A stretch of 64,000 bases of DNA from Chitinophaga varians (GCF_014529945.1 NZ_JACVFB010000008.1:248001-312000), one strand, 5' to 3'. Counted from the first letter of the stretch, positions 15,976-26,400 are shown. Translations and numbers: made by a program. The notes: generated by a model not told the origin, from the sequence alone.

Positions 15976-16887
15976 TTATGGTGTCACTTTAATGATAAAT
16001 TCACGGATAGTACTTTTTTCTTCGTCCAGCGTATGGTTGTAAGCGATGAAAGTCGCCCTGTATACCCCGGTGGCCGGATATACATAAACATATTCCGTTT
16101 TGTCTGGTTCGTTGATGCTTTTCACGCCTGTACTTACATCGGGCGCAATGCGGCCTACGTATAGTGGCCTGGTGATAATCCAGCTGATATTGGTAGCGGC
16201 GGTCTCATTGCCGCCGGTGATTTTAAGATCGGTGGCAGAGGGCGTCCAGCGGCTATTCGCAGGATTCCATACGTTGCCGTATCGTGTCCAGTAAGCTACG
16301 TCCGCAGCTACGGAGCTGATGGAAATAGTCCGGTCCGGCAATACATTGTTCACCGCGAAATCCGTGATGGTCCATGTACGTTGGGTCGTTCCCGTTACAC
16401 CACTATATTTAAACGCAATAAACAACGAATCATGGGCATTTGCGGCCAGATCTGTCAGATCGGCCGTCCCGAAGGCCACTACCGTAGCATTGGTGGCCAG
16501 TTTGCCGCGGGAACTGATATCTTTCCAGGCAGCATTCACCACCGACGCAGAATCAAAGCCAGGGAGTTTATTGGTGGCCAGTACCTGCAGGGTATTGGTC
16601 TGTGCGCCAAACTCTGATTTGGAAGAAAAGCTCAGCGTCAGTTTGCCAAGTTGATAGGTCATAGCACGGCTATCGTACCGCTTGCCGGCTTCGCCGGAAT
16701 AAAAAGCGATGTTGCCTACAGATCCGCTGAACTTAAACCGGGTGGAATCTCCGAGCCGGTACACAAAAGTATCGGCTATCTGGTGAGCAGGGTCCGGGGA
16801 GACATTGAAGTCTGGTCTGTCTACCTGCATTTTTTTAGAGCAGGCGGCAGCTACCAATGCGAAGAGTATGAGGAGTGATTTTTTCAT
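15976..16887 (-). CDS. DUF5017 lipoprotein, glycan-binding candidate
   Basis: 303 residues with a lipoprotein signal (AAACSKK, Cys at about 16). The domain layout matches DUF5017 proteins found directly after SusD genes: an N-terminal PKD/cohesin-like part and a beta-sandwich (WTITDFAVNNVLPDRTISI), with a C-terminal strand YRATFIAYNHTLDEEKSTIREF. Such proteins act as cell-surface glycan-binding proteins in polysaccharide utilisation loci. It is 17 nt after SusD and 5 nt before GH88. Confidence 0.82.
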   Translation of the reverse strand: MKKSLLILFALVAAACSKKMQVDRPDFNVSPDPAHQIADTFVYRLGDSTRFKFSGSVGNIAFYSGEAGKRYDSRAMTYQLGKLTLSFSSKSEFGAQTNTLQVLATNKLPGFDSASVVNAAWKDISSRGKLATNATVVAFGTADLTDLAANAHDSLFIAFKYSGVTGTTQRTWTITDFAVNNVLPDRTISISSVAADVAYWTRYGNVWNPANSRWTPSATDLKITGGNETAATNISWIITRPLYVGRIAPDVSTGVKSINEPDKTEYVYVYPATGVYRATFIAYNHTLDEEKSTIREFIIKVTP

Positions 16888-16904
16888 GTGTCCTGTTTTT
16901 TGAA

Positions 16905-18947
16905 TTACCAGCCTTCGTTCTGTACCAGTAAACGGTTAAGGTTAAGTTCATACGTCGGTTTGGGCAGCAGCACATGGCGCTGACTTACGTTACGGATGCC
17001 TTGCAGTCCGTTAGGATTGCCGGTGGCCGTTACGCCGGCGCCGTTGCTGGTGGCCCATGCAGCGAATTCCTGCATGTCTGCCACAAAATGTCCCCAGCGT
17101 ATCAGGTCAGCCTTGCGCACCGCTTCAAAACACAGCTCCCGCATTCTCTCATCGCGGATAGCCAGTTGGAACGCTTCTTTACTAAGCCCCGGCGTGAGAT
17201 CGGATTCGGTGCCGGTGGTAATAGTAGCCGTAGCCGTGGCCGCAGCGCCGGCATAGGTAAACACCGCGCCCGTCACCGCAGCGCCGGAGGCGCCGCTGGT
17301 ATGTGTAGGAGCCGTATTGGTAGAAGTACCGGCCGTTGTCACGGTATACAGGTTAGCGCCGTTGGTGATCTGCATGCCTGCGGTATAACTCACTCCCGGC
17401 GTCCAGAACGTACCCACTACCACCACCGGTGCGGAACTGTAATAAGAACCCGGCGTCAGCGCACCGGGGCTGCTCAGATAAATACCGGTCACTTTACCGC
17501 TGGTCAGGACCGCGTTGGCGGTAGCGCCGTTACCGCCGCCACCGGTGATAGTGATAGCTGGCGCAGTAGTATACCCCGTACCGGGATTCACGATGGTCAC
17601 GGATTTCACCACGTTGCCATTCAGCATGCCAAAGCCTCTTTTACGCACCTGGTTAATGTACGTATAGGCGTTAGCGGGACCATTCACGTAGTTCTCCGCT
17701 TCGGCACGCATCAGCAACACATCAGAATAGCGCATCATCGGCCAGTTGATATTATACGTACCCCCGGTACCGTTAGTATTTCGGATGGCCTGCGGCACAT
17801 ATTCCCTTCTGAACTTACCGGCGCACATCTGCCAGATATTAGGACGGGCGGCCTTTACACGGGGATTGGTACCATTGTAGATATAATTGGCGCAGTTCCA
17901 GTCACGGCGGATATCCAGCGAAGCTTTATTAGGCGTAGCGGTGCTGTTGGGATCTACGTCATAAGCGTCAAACAGTTTTTTAGTCACCCATACCCAGGCT
18001 GCTGCATTATAGGAACTGGTATCCAGCGCTGTCAGCGCCGACTGTATACCTACAAAGTTGCCAATATCATTCCCCGATTTATTGACCACACCGGCGGCAG
18101 CGCCGAGCGACCCCAGTTCCCAGATATTCTCTTTTACGTCATACAGATCTTTGGCTAAATTGATAAATACCTGCCGGTAATCGGGGTTCAATGCATGAAG
18201 GCCGGAATTGATCACTTTATCGGTGTAGGTAATGACATCCTGGTATTTCGTGGTATTATTCTGCGGATAGCCGGCCCAATAGATGTACACCCTTGCCAGC
18301 ATGGCCTGCACAGCGGTCAGCGTCACTACGTCATTAAATTTCGCCTGTATGACGGTATAGTCTTTCAACAGCGCTTCTGCTTCTTTCATATCTTTTTCTA
18401 CCTGCGCATATACCTCGCCCTGCCTGGCCGGCGCAATGTTCACTTCGTTGATAGCGAGCGGGCGCAACACCAGCGGCACATCCCCATAGTTGCTGGTAAG
18501 AATAAAGTAGAAAAAACCTCTGAGAAACAGTGCCTGTCCTTTGAGGATATTCCGCTTGCCCTGGTCCATCACCGGCTTGTCGATGTTCTGCAACAACACA
18601 TTGATATTGTTGATACCGATGTAGGCAAACTTCCAGATATTGGCCACATGCACCAAGGATGCGTCGTAGTTGTAACGCAGGCCACGGGCATCACCATCGG
18701 CGGTACGGTTGGCCATCACCTCGTCGGTGGTGGACACGAAGTTGAAACCCATCACCTGCGCATACAGTTCCGGACGCATCAGGTCACTGTATACACCGTT
18801 CAGCGCCTGTTGCAGCTGTGCTTCGGTCTGATAGTAGTTATCAGGCGTATAAAAATCCGTCGGTTTGGTATCGAGGAATTTATTGCAGGAGGTAAGTCCC
18901 GCTATAGCGATACATGCGATAATGCAAATACGTTTCATGTTCATCAT
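16905..18947 (-). CDS. SusD/RagB nutrient-binding lipoprotein with large insertion
   Basis: 680 residues, longer than the usual 480-600. Lipobox LTSC (Cys at about 21), then CNKFLDTKPTDFYTPDNYY and TPR-like helices typical of SusD. The C-terminal SusD part (DLTPGLSKEAFQLAIRDERMREL) is intact. Between them (about residues 446-580, bases 17205-17616) sits a Gly/Thr-rich segment with GTGYTTAPAITITGGGGNGA and WTPGVSYTAGMQITNGANLY motifs like phage tail or carbohydrate-binding modules. It would cap the SusC barrel and capture oligosaccharides. Its start is 1 nt after the SusC stop. Confidence 0.93.
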   Translation of the reverse strand: MMNMKRICIIACIAIAGLTSCNKFLDTKPTDFYTPDNYYQTEAQLQQALNGVYSDLMRPELYAQVMGFNFVSTTDEVMANRTADGDARGLRYNYDASLVHVANIWKFAYIGINNINVLLQNIDKPVMDQGKRNILKGQALFLRGFFYFILTSNYGDVPLVLRPLAINEVNIAPARQGEVYAQVEKDMKEAEALLKDYTVIQAKFNDVVTLTAVQAMLARVYIYWAGYPQNNTTKYQDVITYTDKVINSGLHALNPDYRQVFINLAKDLYDVKENIWELGSLGAAAGVVNKSGNDIGNFVGIQSALTALDTSSYNAAAWVWVTKKLFDAYDVDPNSTATPNKASLDIRRDWNCANYIYNGTNPRVKAARPNIWQMCAGKFRREYVPQAIRNTNGTGGTYNINWPMMRYSDVLLMRAEAENYVNGPANAYTYINQVRKRGFGMLNGNVVKSVTIVNPGTGYTTAPAITITGGGGNGATANAVLTSGKVTGIYLSSPGALTPGSYYSSAPVVVVGTFWTPGVSYTAGMQITNGANLYTVTTAGTSTNTAPTHTSGASGAAVTGAVFTYAGAAATATATITTGTESDLTPGLSKEAFQLAIRDERMRELCFEAVRKADLIRWGHFVADMQEFAAWATSNGAGVTATGNPNGLQGIRNVSQRHVLLPKPTYELNLNRLLVQNEGW

Positions 18948-18948
18948 T

Positions 18949-21900
18949 TTAGAAGGTTACGTTTAAGCCGGTCACATAAGACAGTGAGTGCGGATAGGCG
19001 GCGTAATCGAAGCCGGGCGTGAGGTTGCCGGGCCTGGCGCTTACTTCCGGGTCCATGCCGGAGTATTTGGTCCAGGTGTAGATGTTTTGTGCAGAACCAT
19101 AGACACGCACGTTTTTGATTTTAGCACGTTTCAGCCAGGCGCCGGGGAAATTATACCCGAGTGATACCGTCCGCAGTTTCAGATAAGAACCATCCTCCAC
19201 CACGCGGGAAGAGTAGGCTGCGTTGCCCATACCTCCGGCACGGAACAAGGTATTGCTGGGGTTAGTGGGCGTCCAGCGGTCGGCGTAGGTGGCGAACTGG
19301 TTCAGGTTGGGATTGTTCACGATGCCGCCTTCAAACACGTAACGGTTGGCGTTGATGATGTCATTACCATAAGACCATTGCAACAAGATGTTCAGATCGA
19401 AATTGCGATAACGGAAATCGTTGCTGAAGCCGCCGGTATGTTTCGGTAAACCACTGCCGATGATGGTGTAGTCCTGGTTGTTCACCTGCAGGTCACCGTT
19501 GAGGTCTTTGTACTTAATATCACCCGGACGGATAGCATTCCGCGCGGCGCCATTGGTAGGCACGTCCGGCTTCAACAGATAAGTACCGTTGGGCATCGCA
19601 TCAAAATCGGAATACTGGTACACGCCGTCGAACACAAGGCCGTACATTTCTCCCAACGGCCTTCCGATCACGGAGATATAGGGAAACAGTCCGGAATAAG
19701 TGGTATTGAAGAAAGTACCGGAACCGGAAAGAATGGACTGCTGCCCTTCTGCCAGTGATAATATTTTGTTTTGATTGAAGCTGATGTTAAAATTGCTGTT
19801 CCAGGTGAAATCTTTTTTATCGACCACCGTACCGGCCACCGTGATCTCGAGGCCTCTGTTCTGCAACTTGCCCACATTTTTAAAACCCTGTGCGCTTTCG
19901 ATACCGTGTGCATAAGGCAGCGCGGCATACAGCAGCAGATCTTTGGTAGTACGTTGATAAACGTCCAGTGTCAGGCTAAGCCTGTTTTTCAGGAAGGCCA
20001 GGTCGAGGCCGATATTGGTTTGTTCGTTGGTTTCCCAGCGCAAATTGGGATTGCCGGAAGAAACCATCACCGCGCCGATGCCTAATGGACCGTTGCCGGA
20101 AGAGTACCAATATTGATTATTGGTGAGCGACAACTGCGACAGATAGGCGAAATCATCTACGCGGTTGTTACCGGAAGCACCATAACCCAACCTGATTTTA
20201 GCATCGGAAACAAAACGAAGGCCCTTCATAAATTCTTCGCTGCTGAAGCGCCATGCGGCAGACATCGCAGGGAAATAGCCCCATCTGTTGCCGGGCGCGA
20301 ATTTGGAAGAACCATCTGCACGGATAGAAGCGGCGAAGAGATATTTGGAATTGTAATCATAGTTCACCCGCAGCGCTCCGGAAGCCATGCTCCAGCGGGA
20401 GCTCTGCGATATCAGCGACGTATTGGCCGGTGCGGCCAGGTCCAGCGCGTCCATGCCGAGATCTTCGTTGGGCACCTGATTGGCGGCAAACCTGCGACGG
20501 GAGCTCTTGTTGCCCTGCGCTTCAAATACGCCCAACACGGTCAGGTTATGCACTTTGTTCCAGCGTTTGCGATAAGTCAACGCATTTTCGGAACGCCATA
20601 AGGAGGTAGGCTTATATTCTACGCTACCATTTACACCATTGGAGTTCCACTTGCTGCCGGCCTGTGTTTTGGAGTTGTTGAAGATGTCAATGCCGGTATT
20701 CACCGTGTTAATACCACCGGCAATACGCAACGTAAGGTCTTTGGTGATAGCATATTCCGCGTATGCATTCGCGATAAGATTATTGACACGCGTTACGGTA
20801 TACTGGTTTTGTATGTTCTGTAATGGGTTCACCCGGTAATCCTGGTTATTGGCGATCTCATTTCCCGGATCATAAAACTCGTCGATCAGGTTAGCCGCAC
20901 TGTCTCTCCCCGAAATACTATTGGTAGGCCGGAAACCCCATACGGAATACAGCGTGGTGGCGGAAGCGTAGAAGTTAGTAGCAGAAACAGGGATACCGAA
21001 ACTTTCGTTGTAAGCGTAGTTGGCGTTGATGCCCACTTTCAGCTTGCTGCTCACGGTCTGGTCCAGCGAGAAACGGCCCTGATAACGTTTAAACCCACTG
21101 TTGATAATGATGCCTTTCTGATTGTTGAAGTTGCCCGATACAGAATAACGGGTTTTATCATTACCACCCCGAACGGCAATATCGTGGTTCTGGTTCTGCC
21201 CTACCCGATAAATATAATCCTGCATGTCGATGGCTTCCTTGTTGCGATAGTCGTCCAGTTTCACGCCGCCGGCGAGATAAATGGAATCATACATCGAAGG
21301 ATTGATATCGCCTACATACCGCACAAATTCATAGGCATTCAGCAGCGGTATTTTCTTCGGGATCTGCTGCCAGCCATAGTATCCGTTATAGGTGACCTGC
21401 GGTGCGCCTGATTTACCTTTTTTGGTGGTGATCAGGATAACGCCGTTGGAACCGCGGGCGCCATAAATAGCCGTGGCAGAAGCATCTTTTAATACGTCGA
21501 TGGATTCGATATCAGCAGGACTGATCGCATTGGCGTTGGAGCTTTCCGTAGGGAAACCATCGATCACGTACAGCGGAGAGTTATCTTGTGTGATAGAACC
21601 CGCACCACGGATCACGATGTTGGCGATAGAGCCAGGCTGCCCGTCGTTGCTGGCTACCGCCACACCGGCCACACGACCGGCCAGCGCTTCATCGAACGAC
21701 TTCACCGGCGCTTTCTCAAACTCCTTCATGTTTACACTGCCCACAGAACCGGTCAGGTCTTTACGCTGTACGGAGGCATATCCTACCACCACCACATCGT
21801 TGAGCGTACCTACACGGTCTTTCAGTTGTACCTGGTACTCCGTGCGGTTATCTACCGGCAGCTCTGTTTTTTCATATCCGATAAAAGTAAATACCAGGGT

Positions 21901-22155
21901 GGAACCCGGTGCGGTGGTAATCACAAAACGACCGGCATCATTGGTACTGGTGCCCGTTTTATCATTTTTCACCATGACCGTTACCCCTACCAACGGATTA
22001 CCGTCTTTGTCCTTTACGATACCGGACACGGTCTTCTTTTGTTGGGCAAAAAGGGACAGCGGCACGATCAATACCCACATGATCCCCACTAGAAAACAAC
22101 TGAAGGCGAAGCGGGACATTCTTCCCTTACAGGATGATTGGCATCTCATATTCAT
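18949..22155 (-). CDS. SusC/RagA TonB-linked outer-membrane transporter
   Basis: 1068 residues from the ATG complementary to 22153-22155 (ATG at 22147-22149 also possible; the longer frame to 22227 is not signal-like). An N-terminal signal ending LFAQ is followed by a carboxypeptidase-like domain (GIVKDKDGNPLVGVTVMVKN), a plug with the SusC signature (IVIRGAGSI, LYVIDGFP, SIDVLKDASATAIYGARGSN) and a C-terminal 22-strand barrel ending LNVTF. It imports oligosaccharides using TonB energy, with the adjacent SusD as lid. Confidence 0.95.
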   Translation of the reverse strand: MNMRCQSSCKGRMSRFAFSCFLVGIMWVLIVPLSLFAQQKKTVSGIVKDKDGNPLVGVTVMVKNDKTGTSTNDAGRFVITTAPGSTLVFTFIGYEKTELPVDNRTEYQVQLKDRVGTLNDVVVVGYASVQRKDLTGSVGSVNMKEFEKAPVKSFDEALAGRVAGVAVASNDGQPGSIANIVIRGAGSITQDNSPLYVIDGFPTESSNANAISPADIESIDVLKDASATAIYGARGSNGVILITTKKGKSGAPQVTYNGYYGWQQIPKKIPLLNAYEFVRYVGDINPSMYDSIYLAGGVKLDDYRNKEAIDMQDYIYRVGQNQNHDIAVRGGNDKTRYSVSGNFNNQKGIIINSGFKRYQGRFSLDQTVSSKLKVGINANYAYNESFGIPVSATNFYASATTLYSVWGFRPTNSISGRDSAANLIDEFYDPGNEIANNQDYRVNPLQNIQNQYTVTRVNNLIANAYAEYAITKDLTLRIAGGINTVNTGIDIFNNSKTQAGSKWNSNGVNGSVEYKPTSLWRSENALTYRKRWNKVHNLTVLGVFEAQGNKSSRRRFAANQVPNEDLGMDALDLAAPANTSLISQSSRWSMASGALRVNYDYNSKYLFAASIRADGSSKFAPGNRWGYFPAMSAAWRFSSEEFMKGLRFVSDAKIRLGYGASGNNRVDDFAYLSQLSLTNNQYWYSSGNGPLGIGAVMVSSGNPNLRWETNEQTNIGLDLAFLKNRLSLTLDVYQRTTKDLLLYAALPYAHGIESAQGFKNVGKLQNRGLEITVAGTVVDKKDFTWNSNFNISFNQNKILSLAEGQQSILSGSGTFFNTTYSGLFPYISVIGRPLGEMYGLVFDGVYQYSDFDAMPNGTYLLKPDVPTNGAARNAIRPGDIKYKDLNGDLQVNNQDYTIIGSGLPKHTGGFSNDFRYRNFDLNILLQWSYGNDIINANRYVFEGGIVNNPNLNQFATYADRWTPTNPSNTLFRAGGMGNAAYSSRVVEDGSYLKLRTVSLGYNFPGAWLKRAKIKNVRVYGSAQNIYTWTKYSGMDPEVSARPGNLTPGFDYAAYPHSLSYVTGLNVTF

Positions 22156-22347
22156 AAGAGTGGAATTGAAAGGAATTCTGGTTGATGTACAAATATGTTG
22201 TAACGCGGTCAGACTGCAGGGGGACAATCCTAAATGAATGGGGTGAATTTTATAAACCCTCCCTCAATCTATTGATTATCAGAAGACTAAAAAGGTCTCT
22301 GCGGATAAAAAAATCCCAACGGGCGAATACAATGCTTATATTAGAGC
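22156..22347. promoter_or_regulatory. Divergent PUL control region
   Basis: 192 nt between the SusC and hybrid-sensor genes, which diverge. It is AT-rich near the sensor side and would hold the promoters of both units and the binding sites of the sensor's AraC-type output domain. No perfect TAnnTTTG promoter or obvious direct-repeat operator was identified by eye. Confidence 0.4.
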
Positions 22348-25300
22348 ATGATTTCGAGGTGCTTTGTGTTCTTATGCCTGTTGCTCCTGGCTGTCTTTTT
22401 CAAAAGCAGCGGGCAGGACATCACATTTTCACACCTCACCGTAGAAAACGGACTGTCACACAACGCAGGGTTGTCTATTATGCAGGACCAACAAGGTTTC
22501 CTCTGGGTAGGCACACACTATGGCCTCAACCGGTATGATGGCTTCCGCTTCAAAATATATCGTTACCAGGCGGATGACAGCACCTCCCTGCCGGACAATC
22601 AGATCATGACCATGTACCGCGATCCCCACAATACGCTGTGGATAGGCACTACCGGCGGGCTGGCCAAATATGACCCGGTGCACGACCGCTTTGAACGGGT
22701 ACCCCTGGAGCCCGCCCCCCGTCGTACCAACATCAATTGTATTTATGAAGACAGTAAAGGCCGTCGCTGGGTAGGCGCCAACAACGGGCTTTTCCTCCAG
22801 GATGGTAAACGACTGGTGCAACTGACGCCGGGGAAAATTGCCGGTTATGTGGTGAAATGCGTGTATGAAGACCGCCACGGTAACATCTGGATAGGCACCA
22901 ACAAAGGCCTCACCAAAATGTCCGGCGACAAAACAGAGACCTTCCGGCATGAAGACGGTCAAAGTTCCGGTCTCGCAATGAACTTCATCACGGCCATTAC
23001 GGAAGACAAATTCGGCCGGTTATGGATTGCTACCCAAACCGGTGGTATCAATATATATGATCCGGTCACCGGTCGTTTTTCGTTGTTGGCGCAACCGGCC
23101 ATCATCAATAATATTGTCAGGCGGATCGTTCCCGACAAAGCCGGTAACATGTGGATCGGCACACAGGAAGGCCTCAGCATCATCAATCCCGCTGACATGA
23201 GCGGCCGCCACTACCAGCAGGAGCCACGCAACAACAACAGCCTTAGCCAGAATTCCATCCACAGTATTTATGAAGATAACAATGGTACTTTCTGGATAGG
23301 CACCTACTTCGGCGGCGTGAACATGGTACGCCCTGATGGCAGTTCGTTTAAAGCCTGGCAGCAACATCCTCCGCTGGACGGCATCAGCAACAATGTGATC
23401 AGCAGCATCCATGAAGATGCCCGCCACAACTACTGGATAGGCACCGAAGGCGGCGGCCTGAATTACTATGACCGTACCACCGGCCGCTTTACCTATTACA
23501 AACATGACGTCAACAATCCCGCGAGCCTCGGTTCCAATCTGGTGAAAGTGGTGTATGAAGACAAAGACCATCATATCTGGACCGGCACCCACGGCGGGGG
23601 ACTGAACCTATTGCAGAACAACGGCTTCAGACGTTATCTCTATAACCCTAAAGATCCTGCTACCTTCTCCGGGGAAGTGACCTCCGTGCTGGAAGACAGC
23701 CGCGGCCGGTTCTGGGTAGGCACCAACGTGCAATTGTACCTGTTCCACCGCAAAGGCATTGAACTGGAGCCGCAGGCAGACACAGTCATCATGGGCATTG
23801 CCAAACGGCAGTCTATCCGTTATATCCTGGAAGATAGCCGCCACCGCATCCTGGTGGGTACCATCAGCGGCCTGTATGTGCTGGACGGTGACTCCGCCCG
23901 GGTATTACAACAGGGATATATCAATGCTGTACAGGAAGACTCCCGACATCATATCTGGGTAAGCCTTTATTTCGGGGGACTGGTCAAATACAATGCTGAC
24001 CTGCAACAACAAATACGCTACCGGGAGAAAGACGGGCTGCCGAATGACAACGTGCTGGGACTGCTGGAAGATGACCAGCATTACCTGTGGATCAGTACCC
24101 ATAACGGACTGACGCGGCTGGACCCTGCGCATAACAAGTTCCAGACGTATACTGTCAGTGACGGTATCGCCGGCAATGTGTTCAACTACAACTCCTTCCT
24201 GCGCGACAGTCGCGGCGAATTCCTCTTCGGCGGCTACAACGGCATCACCAGTTTTTTCCCGCAAAGTATTGTCACCAATACCCATCCCTCGCCCATCCGC
24301 TTTACCGGCCTGCGTTTGTTCAACAATCCGGTGCGCATTGCCGAGAAAGATGAGCTGCTGGAAAAAGATATCAGTTACACCAGCGCGTTGCGTTTCCGCT
24401 ACAACCAGGATGTGTTCACGCTGGAATTTGCCCTGCTCAACTATATCAAGAGCAACAAAAACCGCTATGCTTACCGGCTGGAAGGCGGTGATGGCAACTG
24501 GATAGAAACCACCAACCCTGCTGTCACTTATACCAATCTGTCGGCCGGCCACTATACCTTCTGGGTGAAAGGCGCTAACAACGATGGCATATGGAGCGAG
24601 CCTGCTAAAATGGAGATCACCATCCTTCCTCCTTTCTGGCGCACCTGGTGGGCCTATGCTATTTACGGGCTGTGTATCATTCTGCTGATATTCCTCGTCA
24701 CCCGCTTCTTTTTCCTCTGGGCGCTGCTACACAAAGAAGAAGAACTGCATCAGGTGAAGCTGAATTTCTTCACCCATGTGTCCCATGAAATCAGGACGCA
24801 CCTCACGCTGTTGCTGGTACCGGTAGAGAAAATGATAGACACCCTAAAGAAAGACGATCCGTTACAAACCACGCTGTCGCAGCTCCGCAATAATGCCGAC
24901 CGGCTGCTGAAGCTGGTGAACGAACTGATGGATTTCCGGAAAGCGGAAACCAATCACCTGACACTGCATGTGCAGGAGCAGGACCTGATACCATTCCTCG
25001 ATCAGATCTACAGCAGCTTCCGGGAACTGTCGCTGGACCGCAATATCAGCATGGCTTTCCGGCATGATGTGGATCATGCGCCCGTTTACTTCGACCGGGA
25101 ACAGCTGGAGAAAGTATTCTTCAATCTGCTGACCAACGCCTTTAAATTCACCCCCGATGGCGGCCAGATACAACTGCATGTGTCCCAGGTAAAACAGTAC
25201 ATTGTGGTCACCGTCACCGACAACGGTCGCGGTATTGCTCCTGAATACCTGGACAAGCTGTTCACCAATTTCTTCCAGGTGCAGGACCATGGCTTACAGA

Positions 25301-26322
25301 ACACGGGTTACGGTATCGGGCTGGCGTTGTCCAAAAATATTGTGGAGCAGCACAAAGGCACGCTGACAGTAGAGAGCGAGCCATCTGCAGCAGAGAAAGA
25401 AGGTCGTACCTGCTTTACCGTTAGCCTTCCTTTGGGCTTCCGGCATTTTGAGGGCACACAACATACCGTGGGCGGGGAACCGGCCATGCCCGCCGCACCG
25501 CTGAAAATACCTTTCCCTGCGGAAGCAGCGGATACCGTTGTTACAGATACCCCGCAGCCATTTACCATTCTTATTGTGGAAGATAACCCTGAGCTGCGCG
25601 CCCTTATCCGCCAAACATTCCGGGAGCAATACAAGGTGCTGGAAAGTGAAAACGGGGCCGCCGGTTTATCCGTTGCCACCACCCAAATCCCCGATATCGT
25701 TATCAGCGATGTGATGATGCCGGAGATGGACGGGCTGCAATTCTGCACAGCCCTTAAAACCGATGAACGTACCAGTCACATTCCGGTGGTGCTGCTCACC
25801 GCCAAAAGTTCACAGGCCGACCATGTGAGCGGCCTGGAAACCGGTGCCGATCTGTATCTCACCAAACCGTTCAGCACCCGGGTGCTGGCACTGAACGTAC
25901 GCAACCTCATCGCCTCCCGGGAAAAGATGCGGGAACGTTACAGTCAGCAGCTGCAAACCGAAACCGTTGTGCCCGACCCGCTACCCAATAGCCTGGATAA
26001 TGCTTTCCTCGAAAAAGTGATGGCCCTCGTGGAAGAACATATGGACGACCCTGATTTCGGCGTGGAGATGCTGGCCCGCAAGGTAGCCATGAGCCAGCCG
26101 GTGTTGTATAAGAAACTGAAAGCCGTTACCAATATGTCGGTGAACGACTTTGTGAAATCGCTGCGCCTCAAAAAGGCCGCGGCGTTAATCCGTACCCGGC
26201 AACATACCGTCTACCAGGTTGCCTATATGGTCGGATACAATGACCGCAAATATTTCAGCCGGGAATTCAAAAAACAGTTCGGTAAAACACCTTCTGAGTT
26301 CGCAGAAACGCCGGAATTGTGA
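22348..26322 (+). CDS. Hybrid two-component system sensor/regulator
   Basis: 1324 residues with a signal peptide (1-23). About fourteen propeller repeats of the form xxWIGTxxGLxxYD make the two seven-bladed periplasmic sensor propellers (25-690), followed by a Y_Y_Y domain and TM helix at about 768-792. The kinase part has His813 (SHEIR), an N-box at about 924, then a receiver with Asp1121 and a C-terminal AraC-type helix-turn-helix (about 1225-1320). It would sense the imported glycan and switch on the divergent SusC operon and the PL8 gene. The H-box has His817 where the family has Pro. Confidence 0.94.
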   Translation: MISRCFVFLCLLLLAVFFKSSGQDITFSHLTVENGLSHNAGLSIMQDQQGFLWVGTHYGLNRYDGFRFKIYRYQADDSTSLPDNQIMTMYRDPHNTLWIGTTGGLAKYDPVHDRFERVPLEPAPRRTNINCIYEDSKGRRWVGANNGLFLQDGKRLVQLTPGKIAGYVVKCVYEDRHGNIWIGTNKGLTKMSGDKTETFRHEDGQSSGLAMNFITAITEDKFGRLWIATQTGGINIYDPVTGRFSLLAQPAIINNIVRRIVPDKAGNMWIGTQEGLSIINPADMSGRHYQQEPRNNNSLSQNSIHSIYEDNNGTFWIGTYFGGVNMVRPDGSSFKAWQQHPPLDGISNNVISSIHEDARHNYWIGTEGGGLNYYDRTTGRFTYYKHDVNNPASLGSNLVKVVYEDKDHHIWTGTHGGGLNLLQNNGFRRYLYNPKDPATFSGEVTSVLEDSRGRFWVGTNVQLYLFHRKGIELEPQADTVIMGIAKRQSIRYILEDSRHRILVGTISGLYVLDGDSARVLQQGYINAVQEDSRHHIWVSLYFGGLVKYNADLQQQIRYREKDGLPNDNVLGLLEDDQHYLWISTHNGLTRLDPAHNKFQTYTVSDGIAGNVFNYNSFLRDSRGEFLFGGYNGITSFFPQSIVTNTHPSPIRFTGLRLFNNPVRIAEKDELLEKDISYTSALRFRYNQDVFTLEFALLNYIKSNKNRYAYRLEGGDGNWIETTNPAVTYTNLSAGHYTFWVKGANNDGIWSEPAKMEITILPPFWRTWWAYAIYGLCIILLIFLVTRFFFLWALLHKEEELHQVKLNFFTHVSHEIRTHLTLLLVPVEKMIDTLKKDDPLQTTLSQLRNNADRLLKLVNELMDFRKAETNHLTLHVQEQDLIPFLDQIYSSFRELSLDRNISMAFRHDVDHAPVYFDREQLEKVFFNLLTNAFKFTPDGGQIQLHVSQVKQYIVVTVTDNGRGIAPEYLDKLFTNFFQVQDHGLQNTGYGIGLALSKNIVEQHKGTLTVESEPSAAEKEGRTCFTVSLPLGFRHFEGTQHTVGGEPAMPAAPLKIPFPAEAADTVVTDTPQPFTILIVEDNPELRALIRQTFREQYKVLESENGAAGLSVATTQIPDIVISDVMMPEMDGLQFCTALKTDERTSHIPVVLLTAKSSQADHVSGLETGADLYLTKPFSTRVLALNVRNLIASREKMRERYSQQLQTETVVPDPLPNSLDNAFLEKVMALVEEHMDDPDFGVEMLARKVAMSQPVLYKKLKAVTNMSVNDFVKSLRLKKAAALIRTRQHTVYQVAYMVGYNDRKYFSREFKKQFGKTPSEFAETPEL

Positions 26323-26375
26323 AAATTCCCCCTATTCTCTCTGAAAAACCACCCCGCTACCACCGCGGGTATCCG

Positions 26376-26383
26376 TAGATTTG
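26376..26383 (+). promoter_or_regulatory. Candidate -7 element of the PL8 gene
   Basis: TAGATTTG fits the Bacteroidota TAnnTTTG element 18 bp before the PL8 start. No clear TTTG is seen 17-20 nt upstream, which would suit a promoter needing an activator. Confidence 0.35.
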
Positions 26384-26400
26384 TTACAAATCCCACTGTT

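Noticed and set aside
14819..16042. 407-residue open frame antisense to GH88
   Set aside because: Shadow frame of GH88 and the adjoining gene end; no motif.
16974..18158. 394-residue open frame antisense to SusD
   Set aside because: Shadow of the SusD gene and its insertion; repetitive Arg/His/Gly residues without a domain.
22156..22227. Extended N-terminus of SusC
   Set aside because: The 24 extra residues are not signal-like and would use the control region; the ATG at 22153-22155 is followed by a normal signal sequence.
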